This document shows, piece after piece, positions 19,544 to 29,617 of a DNA stretch of 64,000 nt. The DNA is from Gammaproteobacteria bacterium (GTDB taxonomy: Bacteria > Pseudomonadota > Gammaproteobacteria > Steroidobacterales > Rariloculaceae): contig JAJDVG010000031.1 in assembly GCA_022826245.1 (NCBI GenBank), positions 1-64,000 of the forward strand, written 5' to 3'. Position 1 is the stretch's first letter, and each line of letters opens with the position of its first letter. The notes beneath the pieces are model-generated. The model was not told where the DNA came from, did not search any database, and saw nothing but the letters and a program-made list of their open reading frames with translations. The translations under genes and the position numbers were made by a program.

Positions 19544-21043
19544 CTACTGCGCCGGCACCGTGACGATCTGCATCGTGTTCGTCCCGCCGGCCACGCCCTT
19601 GGTCTCGCCGCGCGTGAGCAGCACGAGGTCGCCGGGAGCGACCGCGCCGTCGCGCAACAGTGCCTCGAAAGCGGCGGCGTGAACGTGGGCCGGGTCCATG
19701 TGCTCGAGGTCGAAAGACACCGGGTACACGCCGCGATAGAGGGTCACCCGGCGGCGCGTGACCTCGTGGCGGGTAAACGCATGGATCGGGATGTCCGAGC
19801 GCACGCGGGACATCCACAGCGCCGTCGATCCCGATTCCGTGAGCGCAACGATCGCCTTGACCTTCAAGTGATTCGCCGTGTACATCGCGGCCATCGCGAT
19901 CGCCTCGTCAACGTAACGAAAGAGCTCATCGCCGAGATGACTGGGTCGGCCGCCCGCGGTCTCATGCTTCTCGGCGCCGACGCAGATCCTCGCCATCGTC
20001 TCAACCGCTTCGACCGGGTATTGTCCGACCGCCGTTTCCGCCGACAACATCACCGCATCGGTGCCGTCCATGACGGCATTGGCGACATCGGAAACCTCGG
20101 CTCGGGTCGGCGATGCGCTGGCCACCATGGACTCGAGCATCTGCGTCGCGGTGATCGAGACCTTGTCGCGCTCGCGCGCTTCCCTGATCAGGCCCTTCTG
20201 CAGGCTCGTCATCGACGCATAGCCGACTTCGACGGCGAGGTCGCCGCGCGCGACCATGATGGCGTCGCTCGCATCGATGATGGAGCTGATGTTCTCGACC
20301 GCCTCGGCGCGTTCGATCTTGGCGATGACGTAGCCCTCGCCGCCTGCGGCTCGGAGCAGCGACCGGGCTTCGTCGATGTCGGCGGCGTCGCGTGCGAACG
20401 ACACCGCCACGAAATCGAGCTCCAGCGACGCCGCGGTTTCGATGTCGGCGCGGTCCTTGTCCGAAAGTGCTGGAGCCGAAAGGCCTCCGCCCTGCTTGTT
20501 CAGGCCCTTGCGGTTCGAGACCCGGCCGCCGCGCGTGACCCGGCACCGGACTTCGGTGCCGCGCACCTCGTCGACGGCAAGCACGATCCGCCCGTCATCG
20601 AGCAACACCGCATCGCCGGCGCGGACTTCGTCGGGCAGGCGCCGGTAAGCGACTCCGACGGAGCGCTCGTCACCGGCCGAAGGGTCCTTCGCCGTGTCGA
20701 GCACGAACGCTTCACCGGGTGCGAGCGTCACGGCGCCGTCGCGAAACGACTCGATACGGATCTTCGGACCCTGCAGGTCGCCGACGATCCCGACGTAGCG
20801 GCCGACCCGGGCCGCGGTTTCGCGGACCGCACGCACGCGGCGCGCCCAGTCCTCGGCCGAGCCATGGGAAAAGTTGATCCGCACAACGTCGGCGCCCGCG
20901 CGAATGAGCCGCTCCAGCACATCGGGGCGATCGGTTGCAGGTCCAAGCGTTGCGACGATCTTCGAGCGCCTGCGGCGCGCGGCATCGCCGGCGGCATCGC
21001 GGGTCTCATCGGGGGCCGCGTCGCGGGCGGCAGCCGAAGGCAT
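19544..21043 (-). CDS. pyk: Pyruvate kinase
   Basis: The enzyme (about 499 aa) makes pyruvate and ATP from PEP and ADP. Family features are SKIVATLGPATDRPDVL, NFSHGSAEDW, GDLQGPKIRIE, MVARGDLAVEVGY, ITATQMLESM and MLSAETAVGQYPVEAV, then the C-terminal allosteric domain. A short Ala/Arg-rich N-terminal extension (SAAARDAAPDETRDAAGDAARRRR) precedes the catalytic domain. The ATG at 21043, 14 nt after the glycerate kinase stop, was chosen; the frame is open further upstream into that gene. Last gene of the tkt-gap-pgk-gck-pyk run. Confidence 0.95.
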   Translation of the reverse strand: MPSAAARDAAPDETRDAAGDAARRRRSKIVATLGPATDRPDVLERLIRAGADVVRINFSHGSAEDWARRVRAVRETAARVGRYVGIVGDLQGPKIRIESFRDGAVTLAPGEAFVLDTAKDPSAGDERSVGVAYRRLPDEVRAGDAVLLDDGRIVLAVDEVRGTEVRCRVTRGGRVSNRKGLNKQGGGLSAPALSDKDRADIETAASLELDFVAVSFARDAADIDEARSLLRAAGGEGYVIAKIERAEAVENISSIIDASDAIMVARGDLAVEVGYASMTSLQKGLIREARERDKVSITATQMLESMVASASPTRAEVSDVANAVMDGTDAVMLSAETAVGQYPVEAVETMARICVGAEKHETAGGRPSHLGDELFRYVDEAIAMAAMYTANHLKVKAIVALTESGSTALWMSRVRSDIPIHAFTRHEVTRRRVTLYRGVYPVSFDLEHMDPAHVHAAAFEALLRDGAVAPGDLVLLTRGETKGVAGGTNTMQIVTVPAQ

Positions 21044-21057
21044 CGTATCGCCGAGCG

Positions 21058-22380
21058 TCAGGTCAGACACAGTATGAGCCTGAAATCGTTCACGTTGGTC
21101 CGGGTCGGGCCCGTGCGCAAGAGCAGTCCGCAAGCATCGAAGAAACTGTAAGTGTCGTGCGCTTCAAGCGCCGAATCCAGACGCAGCCCCTGCCCGGCGC
21201 CAAGCTCGAGCAGCGACGGCACGACCCAGGCGCCGGCGTGATCGCCATGGCCGTCGATGCCGTCGGTATCGGCGGCAAGCGCGTAGACGCCCGGACAGCC
21301 CTCGAGTTCGAGGGCAAGTCCTGCGAGGTATTCGAGGTTGCGCCCGCCCCGGCCGCCTGTCCTGTCGAGCACGACGCGGGTCTCGCCGCCGGACAGGAGC
21401 GCGACCCGGGCGCCGGATCCGGCATGCGCCCGGGCGAGCCGGGCGTGTTCTCGGCCGAGCGTTTCGGCCTCCTGGTCGAGATCGTCGCCGAGGTTCAGCA
21501 CCTCGAACCCCTGCTCGCGCAGCAACTGCGCGGCTGCGTCGAGCGCCGTCGCTGCGGATGCGATCACGGCAACATGATCCGCCGCGAACGCGGGATCGTC
21601 GGGCTTCGGCGTCTCGCGATCGGGTACCCCGAGCACCGCATCGAGTTCGGCGCGCTCCGGGTAATCGTAGCGCTCGAGGATGGCGAGCGCGTCGGCCTGG
21701 GTGCTCGCATCCGCTATGGTCGGCCCGGACGCGATGTCGGCCGGGTCGTCGCCCGGCACGTCGGATATCGCCCAGGTGGTCACGGCCGCGGGGCGGGCAG
21801 CCGCGGCGAGCCTTCCGCCCTTGATGCCCGACAGGTGCTTGCGCACGCAGTTGATCTCGCGGATGTCGGCGCCGCGGCGTATCAGGTAGTTCGCGGCGGC
21901 GCGTTTCTGCTCGAAGGTCAGCGGACTCAGCGGCGCACAGGCCAGCGCCGAGCCGCCGCCCGATACCAGGCAGTAGAGCGACTCCCCGCCGCGCAGGCTC
22001 GATGCGAGTTCGAGCAGCCGGGCGCCTGCCGCGAGACTCGCTTCGTCCGGAGACGGGTGGCCGGCTTCGACGATCTCGATCCCCCCGGCATCCTCACCGG
22101 GCTTCAGTCCGTGGCCATAGCGCGTGACGACCATGCCGCGCACCGGGGCCGGCCAGTTCGCCACAAACGTGGCCGACATGGCCGCCGCCGCCTTGCCGGC
22201 GCCGATGACGACCGCGGGTCCGCGCCGCTCGAAACGCTCGAGTTCCGCACCGAGGCACACTTCCGGCGCCGCCGCGGCGAGCGCCCGGTCGAACGCCTGC
22301 CGCAATACATCCGGCGCCGATGTCCGTTCCTTACTCACGAACCATCGGTCCGCGCGCGCCGACGCATGGCCGTTCGGCAT
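21058..22380 (-). CDS. Glycerate 2-kinase (GckA/MOFRL family)
   Basis: This 440-aa protein belongs to the GckA/TtuD glycerate kinase family: an N-terminal domain with VVIGAGKAAAAMS and CLVSGGGSALACAP, and a C-terminal MOFRL domain with LLSGGETRV and DTDGIDGHGDHAGA. It phosphorylates D-glycerate to 2-phosphoglycerate, feeding serine or glyoxylate carbon into lower glycolysis. It sits between pgk and pyk on the same strand, so it is probably co-expressed with them. The exact start is uncertain; VSKERTSAPDVLRQAF 15 residues in is an alternative. Confidence 0.9.
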   Translation of the reverse strand: MPNGHASARADRWFVSKERTSAPDVLRQAFDRALAAAAPEVCLGAELERFERRGPAVVIGAGKAAAAMSATFVANWPAPVRGMVVTRYGHGLKPGEDAGGIEIVEAGHPSPDEASLAAGARLLELASSLRGGESLYCLVSGGGSALACAPLSPLTFEQKRAAANYLIRRGADIREINCVRKHLSGIKGGRLAAAARPAAVTTWAISDVPGDDPADIASGPTIADASTQADALAILERYDYPERAELDAVLGVPDRETPKPDDPAFAADHVAVIASAATALDAAAQLLREQGFEVLNLGDDLDQEAETLGREHARLARAHAGSGARVALLSGGETRVVLDRTGGRGGRNLEYLAGLALELEGCPGVYALAADTDGIDGHGDHAGAWVVPSLLELGAGQGLRLDSALEAHDTYSFFDACGLLLRTGPTRTNVNDFRLILCLT

Positions 22381-22427
22381 GAACGTCGGCCCCCGCGCGC
22401 CGCTGCCCGCTCGTTCGACATGGATCT

Positions 22428-23612
22428 TCAGGCACCGGGCACCGCGCTGCTCGCGCGGTCTTCGAGCGCCGCTACGGCCGGCAGCCGCCTGCCTTCGAGG
22501 AACTCCAGGAACGCACCCCCGCCGGTCGAAATGCAGGAGATGCGGTCGCCGACGTCAAACTGCTCGATCGCGGCGAGCGTATCCCCGCCCCCGGCGATGG
22601 AGTAGGCCGGGCTCGCGGCCACGGCGTCGGCGATCGTGCCGGTGCCCGCTGCGAATTCCGGATGCTCGAAGACGCCCACCGGACCGTTCCAGACGATCGT
22701 CCCGGCGTCTTGCAGACGCCCGGCGAAGTCCGCCGCGGTCGCGGGGCCGATGTCGAGGATCATTTCGTCGGCGCCGACGTCGCCGACCGCCTTCAGACGG
22801 CCCCGCGCATCGGGCGCGAGACTCTCGGCGCAGACGACGTCCGACGGCAGCGGGATCGAGGCGTTGCCGTATTCCCCGCGAAGCAGGCCCGCTGCGAAAT
22901 CGATGAGCCCATGCTCGGCGAGCGAGCGGCCGATGTCGGTACCGGCGGCTGCAATGACGGTGTTGGCGATGCCGCCGCCGAGGATCAGCTCATCGACCCG
23001 CCCGGACAGCGACTTCAGCACTTCGAGCTTGGTCGACACCTTGGCGCCGCCGACGATCGCGACGAGCGGCCGGCGCGGGTCTCGCAAGGCCGCGCCGAGA
23101 GCGTCCAGTTCCGCGGCCAGCAACGGCCCGGCACAGGCCACGGGGGCGAATCGGGCGACGCCGGCCGTACTGGCATGCGCGCGATGCGCGGTCGCGAACG
23201 CATCCATGACGAATACGTCGCAGAGCGCCGCCATGCGTTTCGCCAGCCGTTCGTCGTTGGCCTTCTCCCCGACTTCGAAGCGGACGTTCTCGCAGAGCGC
23301 GATTTCGCCGGGCACCACGTCCATGCCGTCGAGCCAATGGCGAACGAGCGGAATATCGCGTTGCAGGAGTTCCGAGAGCCTTTTTGCGACCGGCGCCAGC
23401 GACAGTTCGGCATCGTATTCGCCCTCGGTCGGACGGCCGAGATGCGACATGACCATGACCCGCGCGCCCTGATCGAGCGCGCCGTCGAGCGTCGGCAGGA
23501 CGGCGGTCAGACGCTTGTCGCTGGCGACCCGCCCGTCCCTGATCGGCGCATTGAGATCCTCGCGGATCAGCACGCGGCGATCACGCAAGTCGAGAGCCGT
23601 CATGTCCATCAT
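22428..23612 (-). CDS. pgk: Phosphoglycerate kinase
   Basis: The 394-aa enzyme interconverts 1,3-bisphosphoglycerate and 3-phosphoglycerate. Typical motifs are [12 protein letters not shown] (family RVDFNVP), [26 protein letters not shown], the nucleotide loop [11 protein letters not shown], and the C-terminal [15 protein letters not shown] with [13 protein letters not shown]. Length is normal for bacteria. Three close in-frame ATGs (23612, 23609, 23603) leave the start ambiguous within three residues. It lies 233 bp downstream of gap on the same strand. Confidence 0.95.
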   Translation of the reverse strand: MMDMTALDLRDRRVLIREDLNAPIRDGRVASDKRLTAVLPTLDGALDQGARVMVMSHLGRPTEGEYDAELSLAPVAKRLSELLQRDIPLVRHWLDGMDVVPGEIALCENVRFEVGEKANDERLAKRMAALCDVFVMDAFATAHRAHASTAGVARFAPVACAGPLLAAELDALGAALRDPRRPLVAIVGGAKVSTKLEVLKSLSGRVDELILGGGIANTVIAAAGTDIGRSLAEHGLIDFAAGLLRGEYGNASIPLPSDVVCAESLAPDARGRLKAVGDVGADEMILDIGPATAADFAGRLQDAGTIVWNGPVGVFEHPEFAAGTGTIADAVAASPAYSIAGGGDTLAAIEQFDVGDRISCISTGGGAFLEFLEGRRLPAVAALEDRASSAVPGA

Positions 23613-23845
23613 GTCGAACGCGTCCGGGCAACCCCGGGCGACGGTGGTTCTGCGATTTGGCGGAAGTCAGTCTCGCAAGGCCCTGTCGACCGGCGATGCA
23701 CCCCGACCGCCGGTGGCGCCCCTCGCTCAATCAGGTCTTCCGAGGCGGTCTTCCGCCAAAAGGTACTCAACATCCTCGCTCCCGGTGCGCTGACGACCGT
23801 GCGCCTCACCGTCTCGGCGTCACGCGGGACTGCCGCCACGGGCCG
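23613..23845. other. 233-bp spacer between gap and pgk
   Basis: Non-coding spacer. On the minus strand it contains the small hairpin GGCGGAAGACCGCC, but no T-tract, clear promoter or ORF. It could hold an mRNA processing site or a secondary pgk promoter; nothing decisive is visible. Confidence 0.4.
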
Positions 23846-24853
23846 CTAGGCGGCTACGAGCGCGAGCGTCGTATCGAGCATCCGGTTCGAGAAGCCCCAC
23901 TCGTTGTCGTACCAGGCGCAGACCTTGACGACCGTGCCGCCGAGCACCTTGGTCAGGCCCGCGTCGTAGGTGGACGACGCCGGGTTGTGGTTGAAATCGA
24001 TCGAGACGAGCGGCTCATCGGTGTACGCGAGCACGCCCTTGAGCTCGCCCTCGCTCGCGGCGCGCACGGCCGCGTCGATTTCTTCGGCGGAGGTCGCGCG
24101 GCTCGCGCTGAACGTGAGGTCGACGACCGAGACGTTGACCGTCGGAACCCGGATCGCGAAGCCGTCGAGGCGGCCGTCAAGCTCCGGCAACACGAGACCG
24201 ACGGCAGCCGCGGCGCCGGTCTTCGTCGGGATCATCGACTGCGTCGCCGAACGCGCCCGTCTGAGGTCGGAGTGGTAGACGTCGGTCAGCACCTGGTCGT
24301 TCGTGTAGGCGTGGACGGTCGTCATGAGGCCGTGCTCGATGCCGACGGTCTCATGGAGCACCTTGGCAAGCGGCGCGAGGCAGTTCGTCGTGCACGAAGC
24401 GTTCGAGATGACCCGGTCGTCGCTCGTGAGCGACCCGTGATTGACGCCGTAGACGATCGTCGGCAGATCCTTGCCCGCGGGCGCCGAAATCACGACCTTG
24501 TCCGCGCCCGCAGTCAGATGCGCCGACGCCTTTTCCTTAGACGCGAAAAAGCCGGTGCATTCGAGGACGACGTTGACGCCGAGCGCCCCCCAAGGAAGCC
24601 GGGTCGGGTCGCGCTCGGCGTGAACGGCGATCCGGTCGCCGTCAACGACGAGTTCATCGCCGTCCACGTGGATGTCGTACGGAAAGGGCCCGTGTGCGGA
24701 GTCGTACTTCGTGAGATGCGCGTTGGTCTCGGCGTTGCCGAGATCGTTGACGGCCACGATCTCCAGTTCGTCGCGCCGCCCTCCCTCGTACAGTGCGCGC
24801 AGCACGTTGCGGCCGATCCGGCCGTATCCATTGATAGCGATCCTGACCGCCAT
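23846..24853 (-). CDS. gap: Glyceraldehyde-3-phosphate dehydrogenase, type I
   Basis: This 335-aa enzyme oxidises glyceraldehyde 3-phosphate to 1,3-bisphosphoglycerate. The Rossmann start is [19 protein letters not shown]; the catalytic Cys lies in [11 protein letters not shown] and the base His in TVHAYTNDQ; the end is [16 protein letters not shown] strong GAGGAGA lies 5-6 nt before the ATG at 24853. Spaced 33 bp after tkt. Confidence 0.96.
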   Translation of the reverse strand: MAVRIAINGYGRIGRNVLRALYEGGRRDELEIVAVNDLGNAETNAHLTKYDSAHGPFPYDIHVDGDELVVDGDRIAVHAERDPTRLPWGALGVNVVLECTGFFASKEKASAHLTAGADKVVISAPAGKDLPTIVYGVNHGSLTSDDRVISNASCTTNCLAPLAKVLHETVGIEHGLMTTVHAYTNDQVLTDVYHSDLRRARSATQSMIPTKTGAAAAVGLVLPELDGRLDGFAIRVPTVNVSVVDLTFSASRATSAEEIDAAVRAASEGELKGVLAYTDEPLVSIDFNHNPASSTYDAGLTKVLGGTVVKVCAWYDNEWGFSNRMLDTTLALVAA

Positions 24854-24886
24854 GGCTGTCTCCTCAATTAATCCCGGGCGCGTTGA

Positions 24887-26917
24887 CTACGACGACATCA
24901 AGCGTTTCGCGGAGTCGACGACGGCTGCCACGGTAAAACCGTAATGTGCGAACAGGTCCGCAGCCGGAGCCGATTGTCCGAACTGGTTCATTGCGATCAC
25001 GTCCCCCCGACCGGCCAGGTATCGCCACCAGCTATCGGCGACGCCCGCCTCGACCGCAAGCCGCACGCCGGAAGCCGGCAGCACCTCGCGTCGGTAATCT
25101 TCCGGCTGCTCGTCGAAGACCTCCATGCAGGGCATCGACACGACTCGTACGGGCACGCCGCCGGCCTCGAGTTCTGCGGCTGCGCCGAGCGCGAGCGCGA
25201 CCTCCGAGCCCGTGGCGATGAGAACGAGCGCGGCCTCGTCCTCGCAGTCGCGAAGCACGTAGGCGCCGCGTGCCATGAGCCCGATCTGCTCGTCGCTGCG
25301 CTCGACGTGCGGCAGGCCCTGGCGCGTCAGCACGAGACTCGTCGGACCCGTGCGACGCTCGATCGCCGCACGCCAGGCCGCGGCGGCTTCAACCGCATCG
25401 CAGGGTCGCCAGACATGCATGTTGGGCATCGCCCGCAAGCTCGCGATGTGCTCGACCGGCTGGTGCGTCGGCCCGTCCTCGCCGAGCCCGATCGAGTCGT
25501 GCGTAAAGACGCCGATGCTCTGGACGCCCATCAGGGCCGCCATGCGCAGCGCGTTGCGGGCGTAGTCGGAAAAGACGAGAAAGGTCCCGTGGTACGGGAC
25601 GAAGCCGCCATGCAGCGACATCCCGTTCATGGCGGCCGCCATGCCGAACTCGCGCACGCCGAAGTGGACGTAGTTGCCCGAGTCGTCGCCGTCGATGCGG
25701 CGCGAGCCCGAGTGCCAGGTGTTGTTGGAGCCCGTGAGATCCGCCGAGCCTCCAACGAGTTCGGGCAACAGCGGCGCGTAGCCTTCGAGCGCGCGATGGG
25801 AGCCCTTGCGGGTTGCCATATCCCTGGCTTCCGCGGCGACGGTGCGCACGATCTCGCCCGCGGCCGTCGGCCAGTCATCCGGCAACCGCGCACTCATGCG
25901 GCGCTCGAACTGTGCCGCGAGTTCCGGGTGCGCCTCGCGATAGGCCGCCATTCGCCGCTGCCAGTCGGCCACGAGAGCCCGTCCGCGTTCGCGTGCGTCC
26001 CAAGTGGACCTGATCTCGTCGGGCACGACAAACGGCGGGTAATCCCAACCGAGTTGCTCGCGAGTCGCGGCGACCTCGTCCTCGCCGAGCGCTTCCCCGT
26101 GCGTCGACGCCGTGCCCTGCTTGTTTGGCGCGCCCCAGCCGATGATCGTGCGGCAGCAGATCAGCGACGGCCGCCCGGCGTCGGCTCGCGCCTCATCGAT
26201 GGCCGCGGCGACCGCAGCGGGATCGTGGCCGTCGACATCGCCGATCACGTGCCAGCCGTAAGCGCGAAAACGCGCGGCCGTGTCGTCGGTAAACCAGCCC
26301 TCAACCTGCCCGTCGATCGAAATGCCATTGTCGTCGTAGAAAGCGATGAGCTTGCCGAGACCGAGCGTGCCGGCCAGCGAGCACACCTCGTGGGAAATCC
26401 CTTCCATGAGGCAGCCGTCGCCGACGAATACATAGGTGTAATGGTCGACGATCTCGTGGCCTGGACGGTTGAACGTCGCGGCCAGGATTTTCTCTGCAAG
26501 CGCCATCCCGACGGCGTTGGCGACACCCTGGCCGAGCGGGCTGGTCGTCGTCTCGATGCCGATGTCCGTCTCGTACTCCGGATGTCCGGCCGTACGCGAA
26601 CCCAACTGGCGAAAGGCCTTCAGTTCCTCGATATCGATGGCATACCCGGTCAGCCACGCGATCGAGTACAGCAGCATCGATCCGTGGCCGTTCGAGAGCA
26701 CGAAGCGGTCGCGGTCCCACCACCTGGGCTCGGTCGGGCTGAACCGGAGATAGTCGTTCCAGAGCACTTCGGCGATGTCCGCCATCCCCATCGGCATGCC
26801 TGGATGGCCCGAATTGGCGCGCTGTACGGCGTCCATGGAGAGCACACGAATGGCGTCTGCCAGCCGGCGTCTGGACAGTTCCGCGCGCGCCGGCCGTGCC
26901 TCTGTACTCGATGACAT
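24887..26917 (-). CDS. tkt: Transketolase
   Basis: A full-length (676-aa) thiamine-diphosphate transketolase of the non-oxidative pentose phosphate or Calvin pathways. It has the N-terminal [16 protein letters not shown], the TPP-binding [20 protein letters not shown], and [16 protein letters not shown]-like [20 protein letters not shown]. The start at 26917 ([14 protein letters not shown]) fits the family, although the frame is open to 27058. First gene of the minus-strand cluster tkt-gap-pgk-gck-pyk; an aldolase, common in such clusters, is not here. Confidence 0.95.
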   Translation of the reverse strand: MSSSTEARPARAELSRRRLADAIRVLSMDAVQRANSGHPGMPMGMADIAEVLWNDYLRFSPTEPRWWDRDRFVLSNGHGSMLLYSIAWLTGYAIDIEELKAFRQLGSRTAGHPEYETDIGIETTTSPLGQGVANAVGMALAEKILAATFNRPGHEIVDHYTYVFVGDGCLMEGISHEVCSLAGTLGLGKLIAFYDDNGISIDGQVEGWFTDDTAARFRAYGWHVIGDVDGHDPAAVAAAIDEARADAGRPSLICCRTIIGWGAPNKQGTASTHGEALGEDEVAATREQLGWDYPPFVVPDEIRSTWDARERGRALVADWQRRMAAYREAHPELAAQFERRMSARLPDDWPTAAGEIVRTVAAEARDMATRKGSHRALEGYAPLLPELVGGSADLTGSNNTWHSGSRRIDGDDSGNYVHFGVREFGMAAAMNGMSLHGGFVPYHGTFLVFSDYARNALRMAALMGVQSIGVFTHDSIGLGEDGPTHQPVEHIASLRAMPNMHVWRPCDAVEAAAAWRAAIERRTGPTSLVLTRQGLPHVERSDEQIGLMARGAYVLRDCEDEAALVLIATGSEVALALGAAAELEAGGVPVRVVSMPCMEVFDEQPEDYRREVLPASGVRLAVEAGVADSWWRYLAGRGDVIAMNQFGQSAPAADLFAHYGFTVAAVVDSAKRLMSS

Positions 26918-27153
26918 CAAGACGACTGTTCTTGGCTTGAAACCGGAAGGAATGACGCGGCGATTTTCGCTTACCGGGGACGGACCGCGCAAGCCGAGAA
27001 GTTCGATGCTGACGGAACTGCCAAGGCCTGAACGTCCGCGGAACTCATCTCGAGACATCTAAGGTGCGCAGGCGCTGCTGGCGCGGTTCGGCTCGATCCG
27101 GCTGCACGAACCTCAAGTATGATTCGGCGAGAATGCGAATCGCCACAAGTCTC

Positions 27154-27930
27154 ATGGCAACGAGTCAGCAGTCGCGCCCGCTGACCGTGCTGCAGATCAC
27201 TGACACGCACCTGCATGCGGGCGCGGACGCGCGCCTGCGCGGCATCGATACGGCACGCACGCTGGATGCGGTGCTCGAACACGCCCAGGCTGATCGGCGC
27301 TGGCCGCCCGATGCGATACTTGCGACGGGAGACATCGTCCACGACGACGGACTCGCCGCTTACGAGCGATTCGGGACGATGCTCGCCGCTTTCGGCTTGC
27401 CGGTGCTGTGCGTTCCCGGCAACCACGACGATTCGGGGCTCATGGCGGAAGTGCTCGACGCCGCGCCGTTTACTGTCGGCGGTGTTGTCCGCCTCGCTGA
27501 ATGGTCGTTCGTGCTGCTGGATACGACAATCGCCGGTGAGGAAGGTGGCAGGCTCGGCGCGGAACGACTGGCTGCGCTCGATGCCGACCTGTCCGGCGAG
27601 ACCGGCCGGCACGTCATGATCTGCATGCACCACCAACCGATTCCGATGGGCAGCGCATGGCTCGACGGCGGCCGCGTCGAGGACGGCGACGAGTTCTTCG
27701 AAGTCGTTGACGCACACGCCAATGTACGCTGCGTGGTCTGGGGTCACGTGCATCAGGCTTCCGACCGCCTGCGCGGCCAGATCCGCCTGCTGAGCACGCC
27801 GTCGACCTGCATGCAGTTTCGGCCAAACAGGGCGTTCTTTGCGCTCGACGATCGGCCGCCCGGCATGCGCTGGTTCAGGCTTGATCCGGATGGCGGGATC
27901 GACACTGCCGTCGAGTGGGTCGGAAGCTGA
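27154..27930 (+). CDS. cpdA: CpdA-like 3',5'-cyclic AMP phosphodiesterase (metallophosphatase)
   Basis: This protein (258 aa from ATG 27154) is a calcineurin-like metallophosphoesterase of the CpdA/Icc type. Metal-binding motifs in order are ITDTHLH, GDIVHDD, GNHDD, MHHQP and GHVHQ. CpdA hydrolyses cAMP. Starts at 27133 or 27064 are possible; none has a strong ribosome binding site. It faces tkt across a 236-bp divergent gap and converges on the rubredoxin gene. No cAMP receptor or cyclase gene is in the window, so cAMP as substrate is inferred from family. Confidence 0.85.
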   Translation: MATSQQSRPLTVLQITDTHLHAGADARLRGIDTARTLDAVLEHAQADRRWPPDAILATGDIVHDDGLAAYERFGTMLAAFGLPVLCVPGNHDDSGLMAEVLDAAPFTVGGVVRLAEWSFVLLDTTIAGEEGGRLGAERLAALDADLSGETGRHVMICMHHQPIPMGSAWLDGGRVEDGDEFFEVVDAHANVRCVVWGHVHQASDRLRGQIRLLSTPSTCMQFRPNRAFFALDDRPPGMRWFRLDPDGGIDTAVEWVGS

Positions 27931-28060
27931 CGCGGAGGCCGCCTCGGCGATGATTCCTGAGCCGCGCTCGCCGGGTAGCCACCTCGTTGGTCGTCCCCAA
28001 GCCTCCCTGGCCCGAACGCCAACGGCCAACCGGTCGGGCGACGACCCGGACGCTGCAGAC

Positions 28061-28225
28061 TCAGACCTCGATCATCTCGAAGTCTTCCTTGCCTGATCCA
28101 CAGTCCGGACAGCGCCACGACAACGGAATGTCGTCCCACTTGGTGCCCGGGGCAATGCCTTCGTCGGGAATACCCGCAGCTTCACTGTAGATGTAACCGC
28201 AAATCAAGCACATGTAAGTCTTCAT
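28061..28225 (-). CDS. Rubredoxin
   Basis: The 54-aa protein is a canonical small rubredoxin: two Cys pairs in [10 protein letters not shown] and [12 protein letters not shown] bind a single Fe(Cys)4, with the family WDDIPLSW between. It carries single electrons, for example to alkane hydroxylases or in oxygen defence; no partner is next to it. The ATG at 28225 ([10 protein letters not shown]) gives the standard length. Confidence 0.94.
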   Translation of the reverse strand: MKTYMCLICGYIYSEAAGIPDEGIAPGTKWDDIPLSWRCPDCGSGKEDFEMIEV

Positions 28226-28332
28226 CGTCTGTCGATCGCCTCCAGCGCCCGGCGACAGGCTACCCAGACATCGGCCGCGAAACAACAAGGGGCAAGTCGC
28301 CGCACTCGGCTATCCCAGGGCGGGCGACATCG

Positions 28333-29487
28333 TCACCGACTCAGCACGTGTTCCGGCAGTCGACCGGCGGGAACGACCGATATGCGCTCGGTCAGACGGT
28401 AGGACTCCGAGCCGGGGTACACCACCCACAAGTGTTCGAGACCCAGAGTCTCCACGGCGATGTGCATGGCGCGCGTGGTTCGCGGTGCGTCGCTGTATTT
28501 GCATTCGAAGCCGTATCGTCTCCCGGAGCGGTGCACCAGCAGGTCGAGTTCGGCGCCCCCGTGGGTGGCCCAGAAGCTGCCGGACCGGGTATCGAGTTGT
28601 CCGAGAAGCTGTTCGATCACGAAGCCCTCGAAGGAAGCGCCCAACTTGGGGTGCCCCGCGATGGCGTGAAAGCTGTCCAGCTCCAGCAGCGCATGCAGCA
28701 GACCGCTGTCGCGCACGTAGATTTTGGGTGACTTGACCTGCCTTTTGCGGATGTTCTCTTGCCAGGGCGTGAGCGCCCGCACCATGTAGGCGCCCTGCAG
28801 GATGTCCAGATACCTGCGTGCGGTGCCCTCCGCCGCGCCGAGGGCACGGGCGAATTCCGCAGCATTCCAGACCTGTCCGTGGTAATGGGCGACCATGGTC
28901 CAGAACCGCCGCAGCGACTCCGCGGGTATGCCGATGCCCAACTGCGGAACGTCCCGCTCCAGAAAGGTTCGAATGAAATTCTCTCGCCAAAGGGCCGAGG
29001 CGGCGGGATCCTTCGCAAGGAAACTGCGCGGAAAGCCACCACGCTCCCATAGCTTGCGCCAGTCCGCGCCATGCGCTTCGCTCAGGTCGAAGCCGGCCAG
29101 ATCAACGACGCCCACCCGTCCGGCCAGCGTTTCCGAGGTGTTTTTGAGAAGGTCGGGCGAAGCGCTGCCGAGCAACAGGTACTTCGCGTCGGATACGGGT
29201 CGGTCCAGTAGTACGCGTAGCACCTCGAACAGCCGCGGGTCTCTCTGTATCTCGTCGATGACCACCAGCCCGCGCAAGGCTGACAGTGTTTGTTCCGGAG
29301 ATTCGAGCCGGCGCCGGTCAACCTCCCGTTCCAGGTCGAAGAAAGTAACCTTCGCCCGATTTGCCGCGAACATGCGCGACAGGGTCGTCTTGCCGCATTG
29401 CCGGGGACCCACCAGGGCAACGGCTGGATGAACCCCGAGCGCGGCGTCGATTCGCGCGATAGCTGTTGGCCGCTCGATCACTTGCAC
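28333..29487 (-). CDS. AAA-family ATPase with DUF4143 domain
   Basis: The 384-aa protein has an N-terminal P-loop ATPase (AAA_14; Walker A GPRQCGKTTL near 27-36, Walker B LVVIDEIQ near 75-82, sensor LLLGSASPDLL) and a C-terminal DUF4143 nuclease-like domain (about 205-370) with ELDLLVHRSG-YGFECK, the D/ExK pattern of this fold. Such proteins are common, patchily distributed and of unknown function, often linked to mobile or defence genes. It is bounded by unrelated housekeeping genes. The start is GTG 29487: AAGGA lies exactly 7 nt upstream, but inside a 22-bp palindrome that would hide it in an mRNA hairpin. Confidence 0.85.
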   Translation of the reverse strand: MQVIERPTAIARIDAALGVHPAVALVGPRQCGKTTLSRMFAANRAKVTFFDLEREVDRRRLESPEQTLSALRGLVVIDEIQRDPRLFEVLRVLLDRPVSDAKYLLLGSASPDLLKNTSETLAGRVGVVDLAGFDLSEAHGADWRKLWERGGFPRSFLAKDPAASALWRENFIRTFLERDVPQLGIGIPAESLRRFWTMVAHYHGQVWNAAEFARALGAAEGTARRYLDILQGAYMVRALTPWQENIRKRQVKSPKIYVRDSGLLHALLELDSFHAIAGHPKLGASFEGFVIEQLLGQLDTRSGSFWATHGGAELDLLVHRSGRRYGFECKYSDAPRTTRAMHIAVETLGLEHLWVVYPGSESYRLTERISVVPAGRLPEHVLSR

Positions 29488-29540
29488 ATCATAATCCTTG
29501 AAAATCCGCTATTCAATTGCGGATTTTCAAGGATTATGAT
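29488..29540 (-). promoter_or_regulatory. 22-bp perfect palindrome abutting the ATPase start codon
   Basis: Arms at 29488-29509 and 29519-29540 are perfectly complementary over 22 bp around a 9-nt loop (TATTCAATT). The segment is far more AT-rich than its surroundings. In the minus-strand mRNA the proximal arm carries the AAGGA ribosome binding site and touches the GTG start, so the hairpin would block initiation on transcripts reading in from upstream. A protein-binding operator is also possible. A second 9-bp inverted repeat lies at 29553-29561/29577-29585. Confidence 0.75.
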
Positions 29541-29617
29541 GCGTGCCCGGTGCGCGATCCGCGACCGTTTCAGCGTCGGATCGCGACCGGGGCCGGGTCT
29601 GCCGAACCTTCCGGCCG

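Noticed and set aside
18545-21151. 868-codon open frame on the plus strand opposite pyk and the oxidoreductase
   Set aside because: Antisense to genes with clear family motifs; long open frames opposite genes are common at this GC content, and the translation has no recognisable domain.
19451-23845. Shared sequence between the pyk and gap 3' flanks (GCCCGTGGC and CACCGGGA blocks)
   Set aside because: The blocks are short, differently spaced and GC-rich; chance or generic structure cannot be excluded.
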